A stretch of 64,000 nt of DNA from Emiliania huxleyi CCMP1516. Lineage: Eukaryota; Haptophyta; Isochrysidales; Noelaerhabdaceae. Where the stretch lies: assembly GCF_000372725.1 (NCBI RefSeq), contig NW_005196528.1, positions 191,465 to 255,464 of the forward strand, read 5' to 3'. Shown in pieces: positions 19,094 through 31,000 of the stretch; within the stretch, counting starts at the first letter, position 1, and every line of letters starts with the position of its first letter. A program made the position numbers and the translations under genes. The notes under the pieces were generated by a model, which worked only from the letters and a program-made list of their open reading frames with translations, was not told where the DNA came from and made no database searches.

Positions 19094-22000
19094 CTACTGC
19101 ATCGAGCACTGCTGGTTGGGCGCGGCGAGGCGCGTCCCTTCGCTCGGCGACCCCGTCACGAGCGCCGCCTGCCCGCGGCATCCACTGCTTGTTATCGCTC
19201 ACTACCTGTTGTTTACTCTCATCACTAGTAGGCCACGAGCGCCGCCGGCTCGACGGCATCAACCATTGGTCCTTCGTTATCAGTAATTCACTATCAGGCA
19301 AGGCGAGTGCGCCGCCTGCTCGATGGCGCGCCGGAGCGGCGCGTGCACGACGCTCGCCTCCCCGACGGCGACGTCGAGCTGCTCGAGGAGGAGCTGGAGG
19401 AAGGAGAGGACGCGCGAGGTGAGGCCGAGCCCCTCCTAAGTAGGAATAGCTCAGCGGTGATGGACATCCAATCACTATTCATTCGGGGTGAGGTCGAGCC
19501 CCTCCTCGAGCAGCGAGCGCGCGAGCGCGTCGCCGCCGTGCCGCAGCCCGCGGATCGGCGACGGGCGGAGCGGCGCGAGGAGCAGCTCTCGCAAGCCTGC
19601 GACACGACAGCCACGTCACGACAGCCAGGGAAGTGGCTTCGGTGCCGTGCCGTGTGGTTAGCGGACTGCGTTATGTACACGGGGCTGCGAATCGAGTGAG
19701 CGCACGACGGCAGTGCAGCGGAGTACCGCTGAGGGGCGCGGCCTCGTGAGCGCCAGCCCGAGACCGCAGGTCAGTGTCATGCAGACCTGTGTCGGGCATC
19801 TAGCTGCGCGGGCCGCGCGCGACGTTGACCATCGAGCGGAGCGGCGTGACGCCTAATCAAGAACAGTAATCAACGTCATCATAGAGTACGTAGTGACCCA
19901 CCGAGCGGAGCGGCGTGAAGGCCGGCGACGTAGCGGTGGAGCTGCGCGAGGAGCTGCGGCTGCCACTCCTCCGCCACCGCAGCCTCGAGCGCCGCCCAGG
20001 ACGTGAGCCCGCGCAGCCGCAGCCGGCCAAGGGTGATGCGCACCTGGCGTAGGGCAAGTGAAGGGATGAGGGGACTGGGTGGCGGACCTGCAGCCGGCAG
20101 AGGGCGATGCGCACGTCCGAGACGGGGATGAGGTGGAGCAGCTGCCGCGAGGAGGGGGTGGCGCCTGTTGATGCACGAGTGAGTGGGGAGTTAGGGGGGT
20201 GCGGTGCAGCAGCTGCCGCGAGGAGGGGGGGGGGTGCCAAAGGCGTAGAGGGAGGAGAAGGAGGCGAGGGTGACGAGGTAGTCGACACGCAGGTAGAGCG
20301 GGCGCACGTCACACAGCTCGACAAACACGCCCACGCCTGAGCAGGGGGAGAGGGGGGGGGGTTCAGGCCTCGGCCCCTCTCTTCCCGCACCTCTGCCGAC
20401 GGCGCCTCCAGCCCCGCCGCCGCCGCCGCCACGGCCGGCATCGCCCCCGGCGGCGGCCGCCGCCGCCGCCGCCGCCGCGGTCGTAGTGGTTGCAAAATCG
20501 AGCAAGAAAGCGAGCGAGAGCTGCGAGACGCGCAGCCTGCTCACAGCAATCAATCAATTAAGTAACTAACTATCAACTAATAATAATTAGTTAATGAGAC
20601 GCGCAGACTGCTCACAGCACGTGTAGACTGATGAGCAGCATACACCACGGCGCACGCATTCATTCATTCACTCGGCGATCTCTCGGCGATCTCTCGGGGG
20701 CTGTGCATCGGGTGCTGGAGAGCCATTCCACCGCGCTGCATCTCTGCTGCACCTCTGCTGCACCTCTGCTGCACCTCTGCTGCACCTCTGCTGCCTCTCG
20801 GCTGCCTCTCTGCTCCCTCTCTGCTGCATCATCGCTGCTGCATCATCTCGGCTGCATCTCTGCTGCATCTCGCCGCACGGGCTGCAGCCGCAGGAAGAGG
20901 CGGATGCCGCCGTCGCACTGGGAGAGGGAGACGACGAGGAGGCAGGGGTGCTCCTGTGGGGGGGGGGGGGGAGGGGGGGGAAAGGGGGGGGGGGGGGGTG
21001 CCTCCTTCGGCCTCATATTCAAACCCCACTCCTCCCCCGGAAATAGGGTATGAGGATGTCGCAGGGGCTTGAATTTTTCCGCGATGATGGTAAAAGGAAC
21101 GTGGTTGCAAACCGGCGGAACCAAACGGATTCGCCCGGTGGCGCCAAAAAACAGTGGGCCCGGGGGGGGCCCGCGCGGGGGCGGGGCGCGCCCCGGGCGG
21201 GGGCGCGGCGGGCGGGGGGGGCGGCGGGCGCCGGGCCGCGGCGCGGGGGCCCGGGCGGGGGGGCGCGCGCCCGCGGGCGGGCGCCGGGGGCCGGGGGGGC
21301 GGGCGGGGCCCGCGGGGTCGGCGGGGGGCCGTGGGGGGGGGGGCGCCCGGGGCCGCCGGGGCCGGGGGCGGGGGGGGGGACGCCGGCGCGGCCGGGGGGG
21401 GGGGGGCGGCGGGGCGGGGGGGGCCGCCCCGGGGGGCGGCCGCCCCCGCGCGGGGCGGCCGGGGCGCGGGGGGCGCCGTGCGGGGGGGCGGGCGGGGGGC
21501 CGGGGGGGGCGGGGCCGGCCGGGGGGCCGGGCGCCCCGGGGGGCGGCGCGCCGCGGGCCCGGCGGCCGTCCCCGGGCCGGCCCCGGGGGGGCGGCCGGCG
21601 GGCGCGCCGGGCCGGGGGGGGCGCGGCCCGGTGCGGGCGCCGGCGGGCGCCGGGGCCGGGGCCAGGGCCCGCCGGGGGGCCGGGGCCGGGGAGCTACGCG
21701 ACCTCTATTTTTTGGGCGCCCCCCCCCCCGGTCGAACAGGCCGCCGCGGCCCCCGCCGGGGGGGGGCCCCCCCGGGGGGGGCCGGGGGGCAGCGATCTGG
21801 GCGGGGGGGGGGGGGAACTGGTGGGGGGGGGGGGTGCTGGGGGGGGGGGGGTTCCGGGAGGCCGGGGGGGGGAATGGCCGGGGGGTGAGGATGTGGCCGG
21901 CGGCGGGCGGGGGTTCGCTCCTTCGGGCGGAGCGACGCGTCGTCCGCCGCAAAGAAGAGCAGCGGCGCTGCGCGGCCAGACTCGCGGCCAGGCTGGCCGG

Positions 22001-25000
22001 AGTCGGCCTCGCACCGAGCGAGCTCGTCGACCAAGCTGAGTGCGCCTGCGCGTCGAGCCTTAATGAATAACTCCCTGCTCCTCCCTAGCGAGTCACTACT
22101 CCAGCAGAGGGAGGCTTCTCCTCTCACGAGCCTCCTCCCCCTCGGCTCCTCGCGGCTCCTCCCCACGCCAATCTCGGGCCAATCTCGCCGATCTCGGGCC
22201 AATCTCCGGCGGCGGGGGGGTGGGGGGGGGGGGGGGTAGGCTGCCCAGCTGCACGCTCAGCCGCCACTCGCTCGGCGCCTCCTCGCCCCCGCCGCTGTAC
22301 TCCTCGCTCTCGCATGCCAGCCCGCTCAGCACGAGCTGCATGCGAGGCGGCGGGGGCGGCGGCGGAGCAGCGAGGCGACCGTCCCCGGCGCGGGCCTATC
22401 CATGCGAAGCATCGCGTCTCGGCCCTCCTCGCGGCTCTGTTGACTCGTGGTCGCCGTCGCTAGTGGCGGGCCGGCGCCCTCCCTGCCGCCCACCCGGACC
22501 CGGCGAGCAGTGTCCAACGCACGTGCACGTCCCGCAGCGAAAAGCAGCGACACGGCCGACAGCCGCCGCCCGCCGCCGCCGCGCGGGGCGGGCCGACCGG
22601 CGCCACGGCCCTCGGGGCGAACGCGGGCACGTACCTGCGCTTGCGGACCGCCCCGGGGTCATCTCGGTGCAGCCTCGGTGTCCTCTCGGTGCCACCTCGG
22701 TGCCACCTCGGTGCCACCTCGGTGCCACCTCGGTGTGTCTTCTCCCGGGTCTTTCTCATGCGCCATCTCGACCCCCCGAGGCGCACCGCTCGTCGAGGGC
22801 GGGGGGGCCGCCAAGCCAACGCGCAGTCGCGCCCTTCACCTCAACAGGCGGCCGGACAGCCCCGCCGCCCGCCGCCCCGCCCGCCGCCCCGCCCAGCGGA
22901 CCCGCAAGAGACCCCAGCGGACCCGCAGGAGAGCGGGGAGGCTGCGCCGGTGCAGACGACCGCGACGGCGTGCGAGGGCGGCGCGGCGGCGCGGCTGAGC
23001 GGCTGGGGGCCTCGCCTGCCCCGAGGGGTTGAGGGGGGTGTCTCGGGGGTGTCTGGGGGGTGTCTGGGAGGTGTCTCGGGGGTGTCTGGGGGGTGTCTGG
23101 GAGGTGTCTCGGGGGTGTCTGGGGGGTGTCTGGGAGGTGTCTGGGAGGTGTCTGGGGGGTGTCTGGGGGGTGTCTGGGAGGTGTCTGGGGGGTGTCTGGG
23201 GGGTGTCTGGGACGTCTCTTTCCTGCCCCGAGGTCAGCGCCCGCCGCTTCGGCCTCGAACTCCGCCGCTGCAGCGAGCGCAGCGCACGTCGCACCTCCTC
23301 CCGCCGCGAGCACCTGATCTCGCGCAATCTCGGCTGATCTCGCGCGAGCTCGAGACGCGGGAGCCCCCCCCCCCCCCTCTCCAAAGCACCCCTTGGAGGG
23401 CCGGTTGGGCGAGATGTGGCGAGATGTGGCGAGATGTGGCGAGATGTGGCGAGATGTGGCGAGATGTGGCGAGATGTGGCGAGATGTGGCGAGATGTGGC
23501 GAGATGTGGCGAGATGTGGCGAGATGTGGCGAGATGTGGCGAGATATGAGCACCTCGAGGGACGGCCGGTTTGGCGCCGCAGTCGACGGGCCGCACGCGC
23601 ACGCCGCGCCGCACCGGTCAATCACCGACGGCGGCGGCGGCAGCATCGCCGGCGGCGGCGGCAACATCGCCGGCGGCGGGCCGCCTCTGTGAATGCCTCC
23701 GCCATGAGGGGCGGCGAGCACGCCGGCGGGGAGCAAGTCGAACGCGTCGACGGTCGGGCCCGTGCAGAGCAGCTCGGCGCCGCACCCCGGCCCTCCCTCT
23801 CCCGCGCGCCTCGGAGCGGCGCCTCGCCCCCGCTCCCGCCCGAAGGATGGCCCGCCGCCGCCGGCCTCGCTTCCGCCCGCTCCGCCGCCTCTTGCCTCGC
23901 CGCCGCCCGCTCCGCCCCCCCGCCCCCGCGCCTCGCCGCCGAACTGCAGCGCGCCGTCCGCCCCCCGAGCCACCGGCAGGGCGGGCGGGGAGACGGAGAC
24001 GGCGTTCCGCGAGGGCGCGGCGTGCGCCGACGACGACCCTACCACGAAAGGGAACAGCTGCGCGTCAACGGAAAGAGCGCCGTGGAGCCCCCCCCCCCCC
24101 CCCGCGCGCCGCCGAGAGCCGCATCTCAGCCGCATCTCGGCCGCATCTCGGCGCCATCTCGGCGTCATCTCGGCGCCATCTCGGCGCCATCTCGGCGCCA
24201 TCTCGGCGCCATCTCGGCGCCATCTCGGCGCCATCTCGGCGCCATCTCGGCGCCATCTCGGCGTCTAGCTCCTCCGGAGCCGTGGTACTCGTCGATGATG
24301 TGGAGGCAGCCGCCGCCGAGTGCCGCGCCGCTGACGCACCCCTCGCTGCGGCCGGTCTGGCTGCGCCTACGACGGCTCGACGAGGGCGCTGAACGCGAAG
24401 GCTGCGGCGGGGAGCTCGTGGCTGGCCACGCAGCGATCGCCGCCGCGGAGGCGCCAGCGAGGGTGCGGCTCCGCGCGGAGGGCGGGAGGGCGGAGGCGGC
24501 AGGGCTGGAGGAGGCGCGGCAGACGGCGCCGTCGGCTGCGCGGCGCCGCAGTCTAGCCACGGCGCCTATGGCGAGATATGGCGAGATATGGCGAGATATG
24601 GCGAGATATGGCGAGATATGGCGAGATAGGAGCAGTCTAGCCACGGCGCCTCGCAGACGCTCCCCGCCGTGCTGATGCCCAGCCGGCTCGCTGCGGCGCT
24701 CACCAGCGGTGTCGGCACGGAGAGGGCCAGCCGGGGGGCCTGTGTTCACTCATTGACGGAGTGACTCGTGAGTTGTTAATGAGACAGCCAGCCGGGGGGC
24801 CGAGGAGACGTCGCGGGTCGTCCCCCCTCCGCACACGCCCCCGCCTCCGCCTCCGCCTCCGCCTCCGCCTCCGCCTCCGCCTCCGCCTCCGCCTCCGCAT
24901 CTGCTTCCTCCGCCGCCACGTCTGCTGCCTTCGCCGCCGCCGCCGCCGCCGCCGCTTTCGCCGCCGCCGCAGCAGCCGCGGCCAACGTCGATGGCGGCCA

Positions 25001-28000
25001 CGCCCGCTCGGGCAGCGCCGCTGCGGCCGTGGCGAGGGGAGGCGATCACAGCTGCGGCTCTGTCGGCCTGTTGGCGTGTGGTTAGCGGCGAGTCGAGCGG
25101 CGGCGAGGCTGGCGGTGTGGACGGCGCCGACGCGCCCGCGCTCCAGCCGAGCGCGGGGATGAGCTGGAGGAGCGCCTGGGCACGGCGGGGGAGGGGGGGG
25201 GGGGGGGGCGCTCTTCACAGCACAGGTGCAGGTACAGGTGTGAAGGGGCGAGCGGGAGGGGAAGCGTCGAGGGGTGTCGGCGCCGGTCTCAACAACATCT
25301 CGGCAACATCTCGGCTGCCTCTCGGCTGTATCTCGGCTGTACCTCGGCTGTACCTCGGCTGCCTCTCGGCTGTACCTCGGCTGCCTCTCGGCTGTACCTC
25401 GGCTGCCTCTCGGCTGGCTCTCGGCTGGCTCTCGGCTGCCTCTCGGCTGCCTCCCGGCTGCCTCTCGGCTGCCTCTCGGCGTCTCTCGGCTGCTCCCGCG
25501 CGTCGAAGGTGTCGGCGGCGGTCTCGAGCCGCAGCTCGTCGTTGGCGAGGCTCGTCGAGGACTCGGCTGCGTCGCTGCTCGTGCGGTGGCAGAGCACGAG
25601 CCGCACCTGCCGGTAATAACTCATACCGGGGGGGTACAGCCGAGGTCCAGCCGAGGTGGAGACGAGAGACAGCCGCACCGCAGAGGCGACTTGCACCGCC
25701 GAAGAGCGGCGCAGCTGCGACCGCAGCGCGCCCAGCCGCGACGTGCCTTCGGCGCTGTCGCCCGAGTCGATGCTCCAGCCAGCGCCGCCTGGCGAGCCGT
25801 CGAGGCTGCTGCTCGCGGGCGGGAGGATGTTGACGAGCGGGGCGGCGCCTCGGCCGGCGTACACGGGCAGCGCCTGCCGGCAGCAGGCAGCTGTCAAAGA
25901 GTCGCCGTGAGAGGGGAAGGGGCGGGGGGGTTGGGAGGTTGGGGGGTTGGGGGGTCGGGGCGGGGGGGCACAGAACACACGGGCAGCGCCGGACGGAATC
26001 TGGGCTATATCTCGGCTACTCTCGGCTACTCTCGGCTACTCTGGGCTCGCCTGGGCTACGTCTCGGCCAGATCTCGGCCAGATCTCGGCCAGATCTCGGC
26101 TAGATCTCGGCTAGATCTCTCGGCTACATCTCTCGGCTACATCTCTCGGCTACATCTCTCGGCACCGGACGCAGCGCAGCCCTTTGGCCGAGGTACAGCT
26201 CCGCCGCGTGCACCATCACCTAATCGGCCGAGATTGCGCGAGATTCAGGCGGCCAGAGAGGAGGCAAGGCGCACAGCTCGGCATGCAGTGCGCCGTCACC
26301 TCGAGGCAAGTCGCCCCATCCGGCGCCTGCTTCCCCTCGCCACACATCGCGCCAGCCTCGCTGCCGCAACCGCCACCGACGCCGCCGCAGCCGCAGCCGC
26401 TGCCACTGCCGCCGCCGCCGCCTCCAGCACCGCCGCCGTCGTCGCCGTCGTCGCCGCCGCCGCCGCTGTTGCCGGCGCGATGGAAGGTCGCGTCCATACT
26501 AAGCGAGGGGAGCAGCAGCCACGCGTACGGTGCGGCAGTGGCGCCGCACCGCTGCTCCGACGCCGCCCCGTCCGCCGCCCCGGCGGCGCGGCGCGGCGTG
26601 TGCTGCAGCGCAGAGTCGCGGGCGTGGAGGTAGAGCCGCCACGGCGCCGGGGAAGCGGCCGCCTCGCCCGCCTCCCTCTCCGCCCCCCGCCCCCCGCCCT
26701 CGGCTGCGACGGGCGGAGGCGCGAAGAGAGCCGACAGCCCCTCGGAGGCAGACTGCAGCCGGCCGCCTAACCACGGCGGGGGCGGTGTGAAAGGGGGGGG
26801 GGAGGCGGCGGCACGCGGGGGAAGGCGGCGCCTCGCAGCTCGTTGTCGATGAGCACCCCCTCCACCATGACAGACACCGTGGTCAGCCCGCTCCCGGCGG
26901 CGGCCGCCTTTTCGCCCCGCGACGGCGACGGCGGCGAGGACGGCGGCGGCTTCTCCGCGCCGTCGTCGACGGCGGGAACAACCACGCACACCTGCCGCCC
27001 CGCCCGACCTCGGGGCGTGAGTCGGGCGGCGGGGGCGGCGGCGATCTCGGGGCGATCTCGGTGGAACCTCGACGGCGGCGGCGCGGCGCATCTCCCCAGA
27101 TCTCGCCAGATCTCCCCAGATCTCGCCAGATCTCGCCAGATCTCGCCAGATCTCCCCAGATCTGGCGCACGCCTCGACGGCGTCTCGCACCCCGCAGCCG
27201 TCTTCCGCGGGCGTGGGCGGGCGGCTCTGCCCTCCTCCTCGCCCGTGCCACGGCGCCTGGCAATCGAGTCGTGGTGATGAATTCCGAGTCGCTCACGGCT
27301 CGGCAGCGGCACCGCGACGGCGCCGGAGAGCGCGAGAGGGCGGAGGGCACCAGGGTCGAGAGAAGCGGGGTCGGTGCCGCCTCTCCCAGCTCCGCACCGT
27401 CCGCCGCGGATAGCGCCGGCGCCGCGCCGCCTGGGGCGGTGCAGAGCTCGAGGGAGGTCAGGGAGGCACAAGAGTAACGGAGAGGAGGACTAGTGAGAGC
27501 ATGCCTGGGGCGGTGCAGAGCTCGAGGGAGGTCAGGGAGGCACAAGAGTGACGGAGAGGAGGACTAGTGAGAGCATGCCTGGGGCGGTGCAGAGCTCGAG
27601 GGAGGTCAGGGAGGCACAAGAGTAACGGAGAGGAGGACTAGTGAGAGCATGCCTGGGGCGGTGCAGAGCTCGAGGGAGGTCAGGGAGGCACAAGAGTAAC
27701 GGAGAGGAGGACTAGTGAGAGCATGCCTGGGGCGGTGCAGAGCTCGAGGGAGGTCAGGGAGGCACAAGAGTAACGGAGAGGAGGACTAGTGAGAGCATGC
27801 CTGGGGCGGTGCAGAGCTCGAGGGAGGTCAGGGAGGCACAAGAGTAACGGAGAGGAGGACTAGTGAGAGCATGCCTGGGGCGGTGCAGAGCTCGAGGGAG
27901 AAGGTGCGCGCGGCGAGCGTGTAGCTGCGCTCGGCGCTGCCGCTGCCGACGGCCCGCAGCGACGCGAGGGATAGAGACGCCTCCAGACAGCAGGGCGAGG

Positions 28001-31000
28001 CTGAGAGGCTGACTCCTTCGAGGCGACGGCCTCTAGAGACGGCCTCTAGACTCGACGCGAGATCAGAGGGCGGTCCGTGGCATCGACAGCTCGCGTGACG
28101 CGTGAGTCAGTGTGGCGCCCGGGCGGGGGCTCGCTTCCCACGTGGCGCGAGAGATGGGGAGAGACGGGGAGAGATGGGCGAGAGATGGGCGAGAGATGGG
28201 CGAGAGACGGGGAGAGACGGGCGAGAGATGGGCGAGAGATGGGCGAGTCACGCCTCCCAAGTGTCGCCGACGGCGCCGCCCCCGCCCGGAGCCAGCAGCA
28301 GCATCGAGCCATCGGAGAGAGAGAGCTCCATGCGCGGCTCCGGCCCAGTCGGCCTGTGGTAACGAGGGGTGTCAGGTGAGATTGAGGAGAGGGAGGGTGT
28401 CACCTGAGAGAAACTCTCCCGCGCTCCATCACGTTGTGCTACATCCGGCACAGCATGTGGTGCCATATCTCCCCGCCAGGCGGCACATATCTCCCCATAT
28501 CTCCCCATATCTCCCCGTATCTCCGGACGCCTGCTCCCCGCCAGACGGCACGACGCGCCTCCCTCCCGCGTCGGCGGCGGCGAAGGCGGAGGAGGCGGCG
28601 GCGGAGGAGGAGGCGGAGGCGCGGTGCAGACGAGGTAGTCGTCTCTGGTGAAGCAGGCGGCTGCGTGCGGGACTCTCCTACCCATTCATGAACTGTTCAT
28701 TCACGGGTGAACGAATTCACAGGCGGCCGCGTGCGGATCTCTCCCGCTCAGCCAAGGCTCGCCGCCCGAAGACTCGTCGAGCCCGAGGACGAGAGAGCAC
28801 TGCGGAACGGACCCTCCGGCCGCAGCGCCGCCCCTCCCACTCCCGCCTATGCACTCACCACCGCATCCTCAGTCGCTGTGATTGACGGACTCCCCCCCGC
28901 GCCGCCCCTGCCGAGGCCGCCTGCCGGCGCCGCCCTCTCCCCCCAGAGCACCAGCGTCGGCGAGGCGCGCGACGTGTGGACGGGCCGGCTGCGCGGCACG
29001 CCGCCCGCTCCTACGCGTGCGACGTTTGTCTTCCATCACAGCTTGTTCTTAGGGACGCTGCGGCAGGGCGCCCGCGCCGAGGCGGCAGAGCCACGAGGCG
29101 ACCTTCGCCGCCTCGGACTGCGGCCCCTCCGCCTCCTCGCCTGTTCACAGCCAGGAGGTGTGAAGAGACGCCGTCGCCATGGCCATGGCCACTGTCTGCG
29201 CCTTCCTCTCGGCTGCCTCTCGGCTGTACCTCGGCTGTACCTCGGCTGCCTCTCGGCTGTACCTCGGCTGTACCTCGGCTGCCTCTCGGCTGTACCTCGG
29301 CTGCCTCTCGGCTGCCCCTCCGCTGCCTCTCGGCTGTACCTCGGCTGCCTCTCGGCTGCACCTCGGCTGCCTCTCGGCTGCCTCTCGGCTGCATCTCGGG
29401 TCTCGGCTGCCTCTCGCCCTGTGCGGAGTGGCGGTCTAGCCGCCAGAGGACTGCGCTCGAGCACCAGACGCCGAGCCGGCGGCTGAGGGGAAGGAAGCTC
29501 GACCCGCATGCCCGCAAGTTGGAGGAGGAGCCGCGGGGGCGGGGGCAAGGGCGGCGGCAAGGGCCGCGGCTANNNNNNNNNNNNNNNNNNNNNNNNNNNN
29601 NNNNNNNNNNNNNNNNNNNNNNNNNNNNNNNNNNNNNNNNNNNNNNNNNNNNNNNNNNNNNNNNNNNNNNNNNNNNNNNNNNNNNNNNNNNNNNNNNNNN
29701 NNNNNNNNNNNNNNNNNNNNNNNNNNNNNNNNNNNNNNNNNNNNNNNNNNNNNNNNNNNNNNNNNNNNNNNNNNNNNNNNNNNNNNNNNNNNNNNNNNNN
29801 NNNNNNNNNNNNNNNNNNNNNNNNNNNNNNNNNNNNNNNNNNNNNNNNNNNNNNNNNNNNNNNNNNNNNNNNNNNNNNNNNNNNNNNNNNNNNNNNNNNN
29901 NNNNNNNNNNNNNNNNNNNNNNNNNNNNNNNNNNNNNNNNNNNNNNNNNNNNNNNNNNNNNNNNNNNNNNNNNNNNNNNNNNNNNNNNNNNNNNNNNNNN
30001 NNNNNNNNNNNNNNNNNNNNNNNNNNNNNNNNNNNNNNNNNNNNNNNNNNNNNNNNNNNNNNNNNNNNNNNNNNNNNNNNNNNNNNNNNNNNNNNNNNNN
30101 NNNNNNNNNNNNNNNNNNNNNNNNNNNNNNNNNNNNNNNNNNNNNNNNNNNNNNNNNNNNNNNNNNNNNNNNNNNNNNNNNNNNNNNNNNNNNNNNNNNN
30201 NNNNNNNNNNNNNNNNNNNNNNNNNNNNNNNNNNNNNNNNNNNNNNNNNNNNNNNNNNNNNNNNNNNNNNNNNNNNNNNNNNNNNNNNNNNNNNNNNNNN
30301 NNNNNNNNNNNNNNNNNNNNNNNNNNNNNNNNNNNNNNNNNNNNNNNNNNNNNNNNNNNNNNNNNNNNNNNNNNNNNNNNNNNNNNNNNNNNNNNNNNNN
30401 NNNNNNNNNNNNNNNNNNNNNNNNNNNNNNNNNNNNNNNNNNNNNNNNNNNNNNNNNNNNNNNNNNNNNNNNTATACACACGACCTTCCTCGACTCCTGG
30501 AGACACGCCCTTCCATCGACACGGCGGGGGGGGATAGGTTGGGACGTGCGAGGGTGTGTGCGAGGGGCGTGCTAGCCGCGTCTCCGAGAGGACGTCAACG
30601 CGTGGACAACAGGGGTGGCTGCTCCACTACAGGGGCGGGTGCTCTCTACGGCCGTCTGCACGCATCCCTCCTACTACACGGAGCACACCTCCTCCTCCTC
30701 CGCGTCGAGCTCTCGGCGCGCACTCCGCCGCCCCCCCCTCCTCGCCCTCCTCGCCCGCCTCGCCCGCCTCGCCCGCCTCCTCCCCCTCCCCCACCGCCGC
30801 GCCGATGGTCAGCCGCATCTCCAGCAGCCGAGGAAGGCCCTCTGCACACGCCCCCAACCGCGCACGCCTCCCGCCCCTCCAGCCTCCTCCGCCGCCGCCA
30901 CCGTGCCCGCCGCCGCCGCCTCCAAGCCCGCCGCCGCCGCCGCCCGCCGTGGCGCGGCCGCTCTCGCGCGTGAAACCAAGCAGGACGAGACGGTCGACCG

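Noticed and set aside
20843..22070. Long Gly/Arg/Pro-rich ORFs across the G-rich block
   Set aside because: They arise in several frames and both strands because stop codons are absent from G/C-only sequence.
29011..30973. Long ORFs spanning N runs (also at 58039-59939)
   Set aside because: Open only because the gap has no stops; they are not evidence of coding.
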